Shown here: positions 6,021-13,732 of the stretch, piece after piece
How the letters are laid out: the number at the start of each line of letters is the position of its first letter
Numbering within the stretch: the first letter of the stretch is position 1
NCBI GenBank assembly: GCA_041621755.1
Contig: JBFKAE010000068.1
Coordinates: 1 to 15,049, forward strand
Length of the DNA: 15,049 nt
Origin: Sphingosinicella sp041621755
GTDB taxonomy: Bacteria; Pseudomonadota; Alphaproteobacteria; Sphingomonadales; Sphingomonadaceae
Direction: 5' to 3'
The notes under the pieces: model-generated
What the model was told of the DNA's origin: nothing
The model's input: the letters and a program-made list of their open reading frames with translations, nothing else
Database searches by the model: none
Made by a program: the position numbers and the translations under genes

Positions 6021-7310
6021 ATGCGATTTCGTAGATTATTGCCTGTGTCGGTCATTGCCGCGCTGATGCCAACTGCCGCCCTTGCACAGGATGCTGTCGC
6101 CGATACAGGTGACACCGCGTGGATATTGACCGCCTCGGCGCTGGTCCTGATGATGACGCTTCCTGGCCTGGCACTATTTTACGGAGGCCTCGTTCGCGCG
6201 CGCAACGTGCTCTCGGTCATCATGCATTGCTTCGTCATCGCCAGCACGACGTCGATCATATGGGCGATGTTCGGCTACAGCATTGCCTTTGGCGCGGGTG
6301 GGGGCTGGATTGGCGGCCTTGGCAGCGCCATGCTTGCCGGCCTTGCCCCGGTGGCGGACGGCATGACAATTCCCGAAAGTACCTTTGCGCTGTTCCAGAT
6401 GACCTTTGCGATCATCACGCCTGCGCTTGCCGTCGGCGCGTTTGTCGAACGTGTTCGCTTTGGCTGGGTCGTTGTTTTTACCGCGCTTTGGTCAATCGTC
6501 GTCTATCTTCCTGTGACGCGATGGGTTTGGGGTGGCGGCTGGCTTGCCGATATCGGTACGCTTGATTTTGCTGGCGGCATCGTCGTCCACACCACGGCAG
6601 GTGTTGCCGCTCTGCTCATCGCCATCATGCTGAAACCACGCAAGGGCTTTCCCCGGACCCCGATGATCCCCCACAGTCCGGCAATCACCATGACCGGCGC
6701 TGGCCTGTTGTGGGTCGGGTGGTATGGTTTTAACGGCGGCTCTGCGCTCGCAGCTGGCGACGGCGCGTCAAACGCCATTCTCAACACCCATCTTGCAGCC
6801 TGTGCAGCAGGCCTCGCCTGGATCATTGCCGAGCGTATCAAGATTGCCAAGCCAACGTCGATCGGCATCGTCACCGGCGTCATTGCCGGGCTTGCCACCG
6901 TAACACCCGCCGCAGGTTTCATCGGCCCCTTCGGGGCAATCTGTCTGGGTCTGCTTGGCGGCCTCGTCTGCTTTGCTGCGGTCTTTTTTATTAAGCAACG
7001 GCTGCAGATCGATGACTCGCTTGACGTTTTTGCCGTGCACGGCGTCGGCGGCATCCTTGGTACTCTCATGCTGCCGGTCTTCATGCTCGGTTCGCTAGGC
7101 GGCGCCGGATATACCGATGGCAATACGCCGGGTGCGCAATTTATCGCGCAACTTTCGGGAGTCGCAGCCGTCGCGGCATGGACCGCGATCGCCACCATCG
7201 TGCTCGCGTGGCTTGTCGGTCTTATATTCCCGATGCGCGTCGATGCCGAGGCTGAACAGCAGGGGCTTGATATTTCAAGCCACGGTGAACGCGGCTGGGA
7301 TTTTACCTGA
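6021..7310 (+). CDS. amtB: Ammonium transporter (Amt/MEP/Rh family)
   Basis: This 429-residue inner-membrane protein takes up ammonium. A signal peptide (MRFRRLLPVSVIAALMPTAALAQ, residues 1-23) precedes eleven membrane helices, beginning with TAWILTASALVLMMTLPGLALFYGGLVRARN (32-62). The pore twin histidines are H190 (DFAGGIVVHTTAG) and H340 (DVFAVHGVGGILGTL). FVERVRFGWV and WVGWYGFNGGSAL are further Amt signatures. The start ATG 6021 is chosen because GGGGGAAG lies 5-12 bases upstream and the signal peptide begins there; an open frame extends back to 5943 but overlaps the rpsI terminator region. The usual partner glnK is not next to it; the gene stands between rpsI and a DsbD-like gene. Nitrogen control is expected from the family but no clear NtrC site was found. 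Confidence 0.96.
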   Translation: MRFRRLLPVSVIAALMPTAALAQDAVADTGDTAWILTASALVLMMTLPGLALFYGGLVRARNVLSVIMHCFVIASTTSIIWAMFGYSIAFGAGGGWIGGLGSAMLAGLAPVADGMTIPESTFALFQMTFAIITPALAVGAFVERVRFGWVVVFTALWSIVVYLPVTRWVWGGGWLADIGTLDFAGGIVVHTTAGVAALLIAIMLKPRKGFPRTPMIPHSPAITMTGAGLLWVGWYGFNGGSALAAGDGASNAILNTHLAACAAGLAWIIAERIKIAKPTSIGIVTGVIAGLATVTPAAGFIGPFGAICLGLLGGLVCFAAVFFIKQRLQIDDSLDVFAVHGVGGILGTLMLPVFMLGSLGGAGYTDGNTPGAQFIAQLSGVAAVAAWTAIATIVLAWLVGLIFPMRVDAEAEQQGLDISSHGERGWDFT

Positions 7311-7338
7311 GACGCACTGCCCTCTTTCGCGGCGACGG

Positions 7339-9405
7339 ATGAACCTCTATCCCGTCACCATGTTGAGGCTCGCTCTTATCCTGATCGGCTTGCTCGCCGC
7401 GCTCCCCGCGGTGGCGCAGGGCGGCTTTCAGGCGCCGCAGACAAAGATCGAGCTGATTGCCGAAAGCGTGGTCCCTGCGCCCGGTCGCGCCACATCGCTC
7501 GCCATTGTCATGACGCCTGCACCCGGCTGGCATACCTATTGGAAAAACCCGGGCGGCGCGGGGCTGGAAACAAAAGCGCACTGGACCTTGCCAGCAAGCC
7601 TCGCCGCCTCGCCGATCCGATATCCCGTGCCAAAGCGGTTCGAGGTATCGGGCATCGTCAACTATGTCTTTGAGGGCACAACCGCCCTCCTCGTCGATCT
7701 CGACATCGGCAAAGACATAGCGCCCGGCACGAAGCTGCCAATTGCGCTCAAACTCGATTATCTCGTGTGCGATGACAAGGTCTGCGTGCCGCAAAGCGCC
7801 GATCTGTCGATCGCGCTAATTGCAGGCGACGGCACCCGCGATGCCAGAACCGCCAATATCTTTGACGCCGCGCGCGCCGCTTTGCCACGCCCCGTTGACT
7901 GGCCAGCAAAATTTGCACGAAAGAATAATCGTTTCCGCCTGTCTGTTCCCCTCGCCGAGCCCGACCGCATTACCGACGCCTATTTTTTTCCGCAAACCGA
8001 TGGTGTGCTCGACTATGACACCCCGCAAAATGTCAGCATCACCGGCGACCACTTGGTCATCGAAACGCTGGCGGGGCATGACAGCGCGCAAAGCCATGTC
8101 GAAGGCGTTCTCAAGCTCTTCATGTCGGATAGGACGCTTGGCGTCGCACTGACCGTATTACCCGGGGACGTGCCACTGGCGGGCACGCCGCTCAAACAAA
8201 ATGCATCCCCAAACGCTTTATTCGCCTTTGGATTTGCAATCCTTGGCGGCCTGCTGCTCAACATTATGCCCTGCGTCTTTCCGATCCTCGGGCTCAAGGC
8301 GCTTAGCCTTGCCAATGGCGGTCGCTCCGAAGCCGAAGCTCGCGGCGATGCGCTCGCCTATAGCGCCGGGGTGATCTCGACAGTGCTCGCGCTTGGCGGC
8401 CTTATTCTCGCATTGCGGGCTGCCGGGGCAGAGATTGGCTGGGCCTTCCATCTCCAGAACCCCTATATCATCGCGTTCCTGCTACTGCTCATCACCGCCA
8501 TCACGCTTAACCTTGCCGGACTGTTTGAAATCCGTGCGCCGCGCATCGGTGATGCGCTCTCGTCTGCACCCGGCCGCAGCGGCGCATTTTCAACCGGCGT
8601 GCTTGCCGCCTTTGTCGCAACGCCGTGCACCGGTCCTTTCATGGGGCTTGCACTTGGCGCGGCGATCGTCCTGCCGCCTGCAACAGGACTTTTGATCTTC
8701 GCAGGGTTGGGCCTCGGCCTTGCTCTCCCATTCCTCGCCATAGGCTTTGTGCCGGCGCTGCGCCGACGTCTGCCAAGACCGGGGCCGTGGCTTGCAACAT
8801 TCCGTCGTTTGATGGCGATTCCAATGGCATTGACGGCGCTTGCGCTCGGATGGGTGTTGTGGCGACAGACTGGTATGGCCGGTCTTGGCTATGGCCTCGC
8901 CGTGACAGCAGGCCTTGCCCTTGCGCTTTGGTGGCTGGGCAAGAGGCAGCGCCTTGGCAAGCCAGCCCGCCTTGCCGCCAGCCTTGCCTTGCTGACACTT
9001 CTGACATTGCCATTGCTGCCTGTACGCCCACTATCTGCGCCTGAGAGCCGGACGCTCTTGCCAAACAGTGAAGCCTTCTCGGAAACCCGCTTGGCCACGC
9101 TGCGCGCGGCGGGTCAGCCGGTTTTCGTCTATTTCACCGCCGACTGGTGTATCACCTGTAAAGTCAATGAAACCGGCGTGCTCAGTGCAAAGCGCGTCCA
9201 CAGCGCCTTTGCCGATGCGGGGGTCGTCACGCTTGTCGGCGACTGGACATCCGCTGACCCCGAAATCACGCGTTTCCTGCAATCGCAAGGCCGCGCAGGC
9301 GTGCCGCTCTACCTTTTCTACAGGACCGACGGGACGGTCGTAACGCTGCCACAATTGCTCGGCCCCGATATGCTTGTTTCGCTCGCGTCCAAACCTCACC
9401 CCTAG
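7339..9405 (+). CDS. Thiol:disulfide interchange protein, DsbD/ScsB type
   Basis: This 688-residue inner-membrane protein passes electrons from cytoplasmic thioredoxin to periplasmic thiol proteins. After a signal peptide (to about AVAQ, residue 27) comes a periplasmic N-terminal domain with the redox pair in YLVCDDKVCVPQ (C144, C149). A membrane region of about eight helices (293-562) has the conserved cysteines in NIMPCVFPILGLKAL (C312) and ATPCTGPFMG (C430). The C-terminal thioredoxin domain carries FTADWCITCKVNE (C604, C607). The large N-terminal region is nearer to ScsB-type proteins than to the shorter E. coli DsbD. The start at 7339 gives the signal peptide; ATG 7360 is an alternative, and neither has a strong ribosome site. 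It begins 28 bases after amtB, so read-through is possible. No scsC or cytochrome c maturation genes are nearby, so the substrate is unknown. Confidence 0.92.
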   Translation: MNLYPVTMLRLALILIGLLAALPAVAQGGFQAPQTKIELIAESVVPAPGRATSLAIVMTPAPGWHTYWKNPGGAGLETKAHWTLPASLAASPIRYPVPKRFEVSGIVNYVFEGTTALLVDLDIGKDIAPGTKLPIALKLDYLVCDDKVCVPQSADLSIALIAGDGTRDARTANIFDAARAALPRPVDWPAKFARKNNRFRLSVPLAEPDRITDAYFFPQTDGVLDYDTPQNVSITGDHLVIETLAGHDSAQSHVEGVLKLFMSDRTLGVALTVLPGDVPLAGTPLKQNASPNALFAFGFAILGGLLLNIMPCVFPILGLKALSLANGGRSEAEARGDALAYSAGVISTVLALGGLILALRAAGAEIGWAFHLQNPYIIAFLLLLITAITLNLAGLFEIRAPRIGDALSSAPGRSGAFSTGVLAAFVATPCTGPFMGLALGAAIVLPPATGLLIFAGLGLGLALPFLAIGFVPALRRRLPRPGPWLATFRRLMAIPMALTALALGWVLWRQTGMAGLGYGLAVTAGLALALWWLGKRQRLGKPARLAASLALLTLLTLPLLPVRPLSAPESRTLLPNSEAFSETRLATLRAAGQPVFVYFTADWCITCKVNETGVLSAKRVHSAFADAGVVTLVGDWTSADPEITRFLQSQGRAGVPLYLFYRTDGTVVTLPQLLGPDMLVSLASKPHP

Positions 9406-9437
9406 AAACCTGCGCAACAATCGCTTAAGCGACACCC

Positions 9438-10478
9438 ATGATGAAGCAGATTCGTATCGCAGTGCTTGGCGCGTCGGGCTATACTGGCGCCGATCTTGTG
9501 CGCCTTGCGCTCACCCACCCCAATATTGAAATCGCCGCGCTCAGCGCCAACGCCAAGGCCGGCATGACAATGGCGGAGGTCTGGCCGCATTTCGCCCATG
9601 CCTCGCTACCGCCGCTCGTGATGGCGGAAGAAATCGACTGGTCAGAGATCGATGCTGTCTTCGGCTGCCTGCCACACGCAACATCTGCAGAGCTGTTGTC
9701 AGAGCTTAAGGGACCGCGGATCATCGACCTCAGCGCCGATTTCCGGCTCGACGATGCCGATATCTACACACAGTGGTACGGCGTGACACACCCGACGCCC
9801 ATGCTGATGAAAGACGCGGTTTACGGCCTCAGCGAATATGCACGCGACGCGCTGCCCGATGCAAAGCTTGTCGCCTGCCCCGGCTGCTATCCGACCGCCG
9901 CGCTCCTTGCCCTGCTGCCGCTGCTTGAAAACCGGCTGATCGGGCACGAACGGATCACCATCAATGCCCTGTCGGGCGTTTCTGGCGCAGGCAGAGGCTT
10001 GAAAGAAGCCAATCTCTTCGCCGAAGTCTCCGAGGCTGTGCATCCTTATGCGCTCGCCGGACACAGGCATATGCCCGAGATCGAACAGGAGCTGACCAAG
10101 CGTACGCATCACCCCGTCACGGTCAGCTTCGTGCCGCATTTGTTGCCAATGAACCGGGGCGAGCTTGAAACGATCATCGTTGAACTCGCGCCCGGCAAAT
10201 CTGCCGCGGATCTCCGCGCGGCACTCGGCTCGCGCTACGCAGCGGAACCCTTCGTGCACCTTCTGCCTGAAAATGTTGCGCCTGCAACCCGCATGGTACG
10301 CGGTTCCAATCATGCTGTGCTCAACGTCTTCCCCGACCGTGTTCCGGGACGGGCCATTGTCGTCGTCGCGATCGATAATCTTGTCAAAGGGTCGTCGGGA
10401 CAAGCGATACAGAATATGAATTTGATGTTTGGGCTTGAGGAATCTGCCGGCCTTATGGCGGCGCCCCTGTTTCCGTGA
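9438..10478 (+). CDS. argC: N-acetyl-gamma-glutamyl-phosphate reductase
   Basis: This 346-residue cytoplasmic enzyme reduces N-acetylglutamyl phosphate to the semialdehyde with NADPH, step three of arginine synthesis. The Rossmann motif GASGYTGADLVRL (11-23) is at the N-terminus, and the catalytic cysteine is C150 in CPGCYPTA. Other signatures are IIDLSADFRL (95-104), VYGLSEY (128-134), SGVSGAGRG, GHRHMPEIEQEL and the end DNLVKGSSGQAIQNMN. Length is that of the longer (type 1) ArgC class. ATG 9438 or the adjacent ATG 9441 may be used; a 12-bp palindrome (9421-9432) lies just upstream. The GNAT gene overlaps its stop by 4 bases, implying translational coupling. The gene is 32 bases downstream of the DsbD-like gene. 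Other arg genes are not in the window. Confidence 0.97.
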   Translation: MMKQIRIAVLGASGYTGADLVRLALTHPNIEIAALSANAKAGMTMAEVWPHFAHASLPPLVMAEEIDWSEIDAVFGCLPHATSAELLSELKGPRIIDLSADFRLDDADIYTQWYGVTHPTPMLMKDAVYGLSEYARDALPDAKLVACPGCYPTAALLALLPLLENRLIGHERITINALSGVSGAGRGLKEANLFAEVSEAVHPYALAGHRHMPEIEQELTKRTHHPVTVSFVPHLLPMNRGELETIIVELAPGKSAADLRAALGSRYAAEPFVHLLPENVAPATRMVRGSNHAVLNVFPDRVPGRAIVVVAIDNLVKGSSGQAIQNMNLMFGLEESAGLMAAPLFP

Positions 10479-11002
10479 TCAATACTGAACGCTTTAAACT
10501 CCGCCCCTGGCGCGATTCCGACGAGATTCCCTACCGGACATTATGCGCCGATCCGCGTGTCATGGAACATCTTGGGGGACCGCTCAGCCCTGCTGACGCC
10601 TCGGCAGAAATCGCACAATACAGGCTATGGCAGGAAAAACACGGCCACACCTTATGGGCGATCGAACGCAAATCCGACTATAGCTTCCTTGGCATGTGCG
10701 GCCTCAAAGTCTGTGACGATGTCGGCAGCCCCATCGAAGGCAAAATAGAAATCAGCTGGCGTCTGCGCCGCGATGTCTGGGGACAGCATGTCGCCAAGGA
10801 TTCAGCCTATGCCTGCTTCGATTGGGCGTTCATGAATCTCGATTGCGAACACGTCTATGCAAAAACAATTAGCGCCAATACCAGGGCATGGGGCTTGATG
10901 GACCGCTTGCGCATGCGCCGCCGTGCCGAGCTCGATTTTACCGACACCGACAACCCAGCGCTAAAATATATCGTATATGCCCGCGCCAAGACATGGGACT
11001 GA
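10475..11002 (+). CDS. GNAT-family N-acetyltransferase (RimJ/RimL-like)
   Basis: This 175-residue protein begins with the RimJ/RimL-type opening TERFKLRPWRDSDEIPY. It has the beta strand FLGMCGLKVC (71-80), the strand IEISWRLRRDVWGQHVAKDSA (91-111) that forms the acetyl-CoA pyrophosphate loop, and ISANTRAWGLMDRLRMRR (132-149), where N135 and the following helix are typical of the Acetyltransf_3 group. It transfers acetyl from acetyl-CoA to an amino group of a protein or small molecule; the substrate cannot be read from the sequence. The start is GTG 10475, inside the argC end (GTGA overlap), which implies coupled translation. The next gene starts 4 bases after its stop, so argC, this gene and the gamma-carbonic-anhydrase gene probably form one operon. 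Confidence 0.9.
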   Translation: MINTERFKLRPWRDSDEIPYRTLCADPRVMEHLGGPLSPADASAEIAQYRLWQEKHGHTLWAIERKSDYSFLGMCGLKVCDDVGSPIEGKIEISWRLRRDVWGQHVAKDSAYACFDWAFMNLDCEHVYAKTISANTRAWGLMDRLRMRRRAELDFTDTDNPALKYIVYARAKTWD

Positions 11003-11006
11003 ACAT

Positions 11007-11531
11007 ATGCCAATCCACAGCTTCAACGGCACAACGCCCGAAATTGCTGACGACGCCTTTATCGCACCCGGCGCGCAGATTATCGGCAATGTCAAAATCG
11101 GCAAAGGCGCGAGCATCTGGTACAATTGCGTACTACGCGGCGACATGCACAGCATTGTCGTCGGCGAACGCTCGAACATTCAGGATGGCAGCGTCGTCCA
11201 CATCACCAGCAAGACTCACGGCACCATTATCGGCGATGATTGCCTGATTGGTCACATGGCCATCGTCCATGGCTGTACCCTGCACGACCGCGCCTTTGTT
11301 GGCCTTGGTTCCATTGTCATGGATGGCTGTGTCATCGAAAGCGATGGCATGCTTGCCGCTGGCGCAATGCTGACTCCAGGAAAACGTATTCCAAGCGGGC
11401 AGCTATGGGCAGGCCGCCCGGCCAAATATATGCGCGACCTCAGCCCCGAAGAAATCGCCTACAACCGCGCCGGTGTCACACATTATGCCGAACTCGCGCA
11501 GCGCCAGAAAGCCGACGTCTGCGACAATTAA
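11007..11531 (+). CDS. Gamma-carbonic-anhydrase-like hexapeptide-repeat protein
   Basis: This 174-residue protein is built of left-handed beta-helix hexapeptide repeats (IAPGAQIIGNVKIGKGASIWYN and onward). The metal-ligand histidines of the gamma class are all present: H65 (DGSVVH), H83 and H88 (LIGHMAIVHGC), with the H-x17-H-x4-H spacing seen in that family. R44 and D46 in CVLRGDM and the Q59-D60 pair match conserved positions. Related proteins (YrdA/CaiE/PaaY type) bind zinc, form trimers and may hydrate CO2 or act on thioesters; activity is not proven by sequence. ATG 11007 is preferred to earlier in-frame codons because it gives the family start MPIHSF and sits 4 bases after the GNAT stop. 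It converges on the holin gene with only 10 bases between stops and no visible terminator. Confidence 0.92.
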   Translation: MPIHSFNGTTPEIADDAFIAPGAQIIGNVKIGKGASIWYNCVLRGDMHSIVVGERSNIQDGSVVHITSKTHGTIIGDDCLIGHMAIVHGCTLHDRAFVGLGSIVMDGCVIESDGMLAAGAMLTPGKRIPSGQLWAGRPAKYMRDLSPEEIAYNRAGVTHYAELAQRQKADVCDN

Positions 11532-11541
11532 ATTCGCACGG

Positions 11542-11955
11542 TTACCGCTCCGTCCCCTTCGCCTTGCCCCAACTGCGCGCGGTGGTGTAACCAAGATAAC
11601 CCGTCCCGAACAGCACATAGAGCGGCTCTGGAATGCTTTGCAGATATGCGCCCATCCCATCACCTATCGCCTTGGCGATCGCCGGATCGGCCGCTGCGAT
11701 CACCCCCATCGGGATCGCCCACAACAGCAACGCATACATGACGTAAAGAAAGCTCGGTCGTGCGCGACTGGTCCACGGGTCGGCAGAGTTTGCCTCGGCG
11801 ATAATCGCCGACATTTGCGCTTCGATCGCGCGCAATTCCTGCGCACCTTCCAGCTTCAACAGTTCAATTTTGGCGCGTGCTGCAGCATCCTTGTCGGGAA
11901 TGATCTTGTCGATCAGTTTGGCAATCGGCGCGATAAGGCCTTCGATAAGGGGCAT
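11542..11955 (-). CDS. 3TM-type phage holin
   Basis: This 137-residue protein has the hallmark AEANSADPWTSRARPSF (53-69) just before the first strong membrane helix (about 69-90), and a second membrane segment at about 108-125. That pattern belongs to the Holin_3TM group. Residues 20-55 form a charged helix (DKDAAARAKIELLKLEGAQE). Holins make holes in the inner membrane at the end of a lytic cycle so the endolysin reaches the peptidoglycan. The start ATG 11955 has a good AGGAG site 7 bases upstream. The endolysin gene ends 19 bases before it, so the pair forms a lysis cassette. No tail, head or terminase genes are in the window, suggesting gene transfer agent release or a prophage remnant. 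Confidence 0.82.
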   Translation of the reverse strand: MPLIEGLIAPIAKLIDKIIPDKDAAARAKIELLKLEGAQELRAIEAQMSAIIAEANSADPWTSRARPSFLYVMYALLLWAIPMGVIAAADPAIAKAIGDGMGAYLQSIPEPLYVLFGTGYLGYTTARSWGKAKGTER

Positions 11956-11974
11956 ATTTATCTCCTGTCGATCC

Positions 11975-12520
11975 TTAGCCCAGCCGATGCTGCAGCCAGC
12001 CAAAGACAAAGCTTTCATTGGCGGGCCGCGCTTCGGCAAGCTCGATGTAGCGTGCGCCCTGCAACGCATCGAGCGCACGACAAAGCACGGCTTCCCCCCG
12101 CGCGCCACGCCGTTTGATAAAGGCAGCAAGCGCGCCAAGCGTCGCCGTATCCACCACGCAGCTCGATGACACATCACGCCAGTCCCGCTCGCGCCGATTG
12201 AGCGCATTGAGCGCCCGCTGCAGAAATCCAATCGCAACGCTCGGCCCCATATTAACGCCAGTGTCGAACAGCTCGGCCGCCACCTCGGGCGCGATCTTTG
12301 CGACACGGTCAAAGCCGGTATCGGTCCAGTAACGTCGCCGGTAAATCCGCACTGCAACCGCGCGCGGCAAATCCCGCATGTCGCCTTCATACCCGAACGC
12401 CCGCGCCGTCCGCGCCGTAATCCCGAAATGCGTCGCTCCACCGCGATCATCAGGATGGTCAACATACCCCCCCTCCCGCGCAATCAGGGCTTCAATCAGG
12501 GCATCAACCGAAACAGACAT
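11975..12520 (-). CDS. Glycoside hydrolase family 108 endolysin (N-acetylmuramidase)
   Basis: This 181-residue protein starts MSVSVDALIEALIAREGGYV. E16 in AREGGYVDHPDDRGGATHFGIT (14-35) is the catalytic glutamate of the GH108/ZliS muramidase family, and the Asp-rich loop with GGATxxGIT is its signature. RIYRRRYWTDTGFD and ELFDTGVNMGPSVAIGFLQRALN are the other family blocks. The C-terminal part resembles the peptidoglycan-binding domain that follows GH108. It cuts peptidoglycan during lysis. There is no signal peptide, so export should depend on the holin downstream. ATG 12520 is chosen over ATG 12526 because GGAG (12529-12532) is 8 bases from it and only 2 from the other. That ribosome site lies inside an 18-bp palindrome, so translation could be controlled. 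Confidence 0.9.
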   Translation of the reverse strand: MSVSVDALIEALIAREGGYVDHPDDRGGATHFGITARTARAFGYEGDMRDLPRAVAVRIYRRRYWTDTGFDRVAKIAPEVAAELFDTGVNMGPSVAIGFLQRALNALNRRERDWRDVSSSCVVDTATLGALAAFIKRRGARGEAVLCRALDALQGARYIELAEARPANESFVFGWLQHRLG

Positions 12521-12527
12521 AACCATA

Positions 12528-12545
12528 TCTCCAATATATTGGAGA
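12528..12545 (-). promoter_or_regulatory. Perfect 18-bp palindrome covering the endolysin ribosome binding site
   Basis: TCTCCAATATATTGGAGA is exactly self-complementary. As RNA it could form a 7-bp stem with a 4-base loop, hiding the GGAG used by the endolysin gene; as DNA it could be an operator for a dimeric repressor. It ends 7 bases upstream of ATG 12520. Confidence 0.6.
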
Positions 12546-12782
12546 ATAGACGAACCTTATTGGTTCCTATTAGTCAAATCCTATTTTGGAGCTGCTGAGC
12601 AGGCCACGCTTTTTACGGGTATACGTATGAATTATCTAATCACAGCGCAGGGGAAGACTTGATGACAGTTTGCAGCTAGGAAGCTCTTATCCACTCTTTT
12701 TCATTCAGAAATTTTTCTTATTACAACCTATTGCTTTCCCTGATAATTTGCATTCCTGTGATCCTTATAAGTGAGAGGTAAC
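12546..12782. other. A+T-rich divergent intergenic region between the lysis cassette and the 12783 gene
   Basis: These 237 bases separate two divergent genes. They contain a second inverted repeat, GAACC (12552-12556) and GGTTC (12562-12566) around TTATT, close to the 18-bp palindrome, and a CTGCT-G-AGCAG repeat near 12591-12601. A TTGACT motif lies on the minus strand around 12570-12575, but no matching -10 at normal spacing is clear. No credible coding frame is visible. The shift from G+C-rich to A+T-rich DNA begins here. Confidence 0.5.
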
Positions 12783-13418
12783 ATGCCAGAACGAGAAATC
12801 ATCGCCTTTTCATCAGAGCCACTGGTTGGAACATTACTTGGCATCGCCGGCATCGTCATGGCGATTTATTTCTACTTTAAATCTAGGCAATTTTCTCGTC
12901 TAGCACTTCAAACCCATGAAATTGCAGTAATCGGCGGTCGCACCTCTGCTTTTGACGATCATCTTGAAATACGATTTGGTGGTGAAATCGTGGACCGAGT
13001 CACGATGACGCGATCAGTACTTTGGAATGCCGGCAATGTTACAATTGAAGGAAACAAAATTGTATCATCAGATCCACTTAGATTTCAAGTTAATTCTGAA
13101 AACAAAATATTAAAAATTGATATTATACTTCAAACCAGATCTGTAAATGATATAAATTTTAAAAGAGTAGATCAAAACATATTATTGGTTGATTTTGATT
13201 TCATTGATCCAAAAGATGGAATTACTGTTGAAATTACTCACTCAGGTACCATAGGTGAAATTAAGCTATTAGGAACCATTAGAGGAATCCCCAATATACT
13301 TAGCACAATCGGCACTGACGAATCATTTATTAGAGTAATGCAAAATCTTCCGAAAAATTTTGAAAAATTTTCATTAATGTTAACAGCTGGCATAGGGATA
13401 TTCATGGTTATTATTTGA
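12783..13418 (+). CDS. Unrecognised membrane-anchored protein in A+T-rich DNA
   Basis: This 211-residue protein starts at ATG 12783 behind GAGAGG. One membrane helix is predicted at about 13-32 (VGTLLGIAGIVMAIYFYF), and a second hydrophobic stretch at the very end (SLMLTAGIGIFMVII). Between them is a beta-rich domain with LEIRFGGEIVDRVTMTRSV, LWNAGNVTIEGNKIV and SDPLRF. I do not recognise a named family, though the LEIRFGG...WNAGN...DPLRF pattern reminds me of unnamed conserved hypothetical proteins. Codon use is unlike the neighbours: many TTA, ATA and AGA codons in a G+C-poor stretch, a sign of transfer. The TGA stop (13416-13418) is followed in frame by 18 more sense codons, LFNEWFNQLIEFLDKTII, then TAA. 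The gene may therefore have lost its end by a nonsense change. No function is proposed. Confidence 0.75.
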   Translation: MPEREIIAFSSEPLVGTLLGIAGIVMAIYFYFKSRQFSRLALQTHEIAVIGGRTSAFDDHLEIRFGGEIVDRVTMTRSVLWNAGNVTIEGNKIVSSDPLRFQVNSENKILKIDIILQTRSVNDINFKRVDQNILLVDFDFIDPKDGITVEITHSGTIGEIKLLGTIRGIPNILSTIGTDESFIRVMQNLPKNFEKFSLMLTAGIGIFMVII

Positions 13419-13732
13419 TTATTCAATGAGTGGTTTAATCAACTCATTGAGTTTTTGGATAAAACAATCATCTAAGGGACTGGTCCATCTTGGCCAATTG
13501 TTACAGTGGGCTGCATATATGCATCTATACCACTCTCTATTATGTGGATGCGACGGAGAAAATTTCCCGTATCCCTTGATATACGCAAAAAGGATTCTAC
13601 TTTTGAAAAGTCAATGGCATCAGTTTTTGCTCGTATCTTCTTCGGTTAAACGCATCTACACAAGCCTAGGCACAATGAGTATACGGCTTACAATGCCTCC
13701 CCTCCCCCGCCCCCGCGTCCTCGAACAACTCC
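13419..13732. other. Non-coding stretch after the 12783 gene
   Basis: Positions 13419-13475 may be the lost end of the preceding gene. The rest shows no convincing gene on either strand. It contains a perfect 12-bp palindrome TGCATATATGCA (13512-13523). A C-rich tract at 13696-13714 reads on the minus strand as runs of 5, 5, 4 and 2 G and sits just past the sulfotransferase stop. No clear terminator for either flanking gene was found. Confidence 0.5.

Noticed and set aside
6503..7198. 231-codon minus-strand open frame
   Set aside because: It is antisense to amtB, with low-complexity Pro/Ala/Thr composition typical of a shadow frame.
9421..9432. 12-bp palindrome TCGCTTAAGCGA upstream of argC
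   Set aside because: It is exact but short and isolated, with no promoter boxes around it; chance is a fair explanation.
9699..10403. 234-codon minus-strand open frame
   Set aside because: It is antisense to argC, which has full catalytic motifs.
11542..12483. 313-codon minus-strand frame covering both lysis genes
   Set aside because: Its first half is a shadow of the endolysin in another frame; only the part from ATG 11955, which has its own ribosome site, is the real holin.
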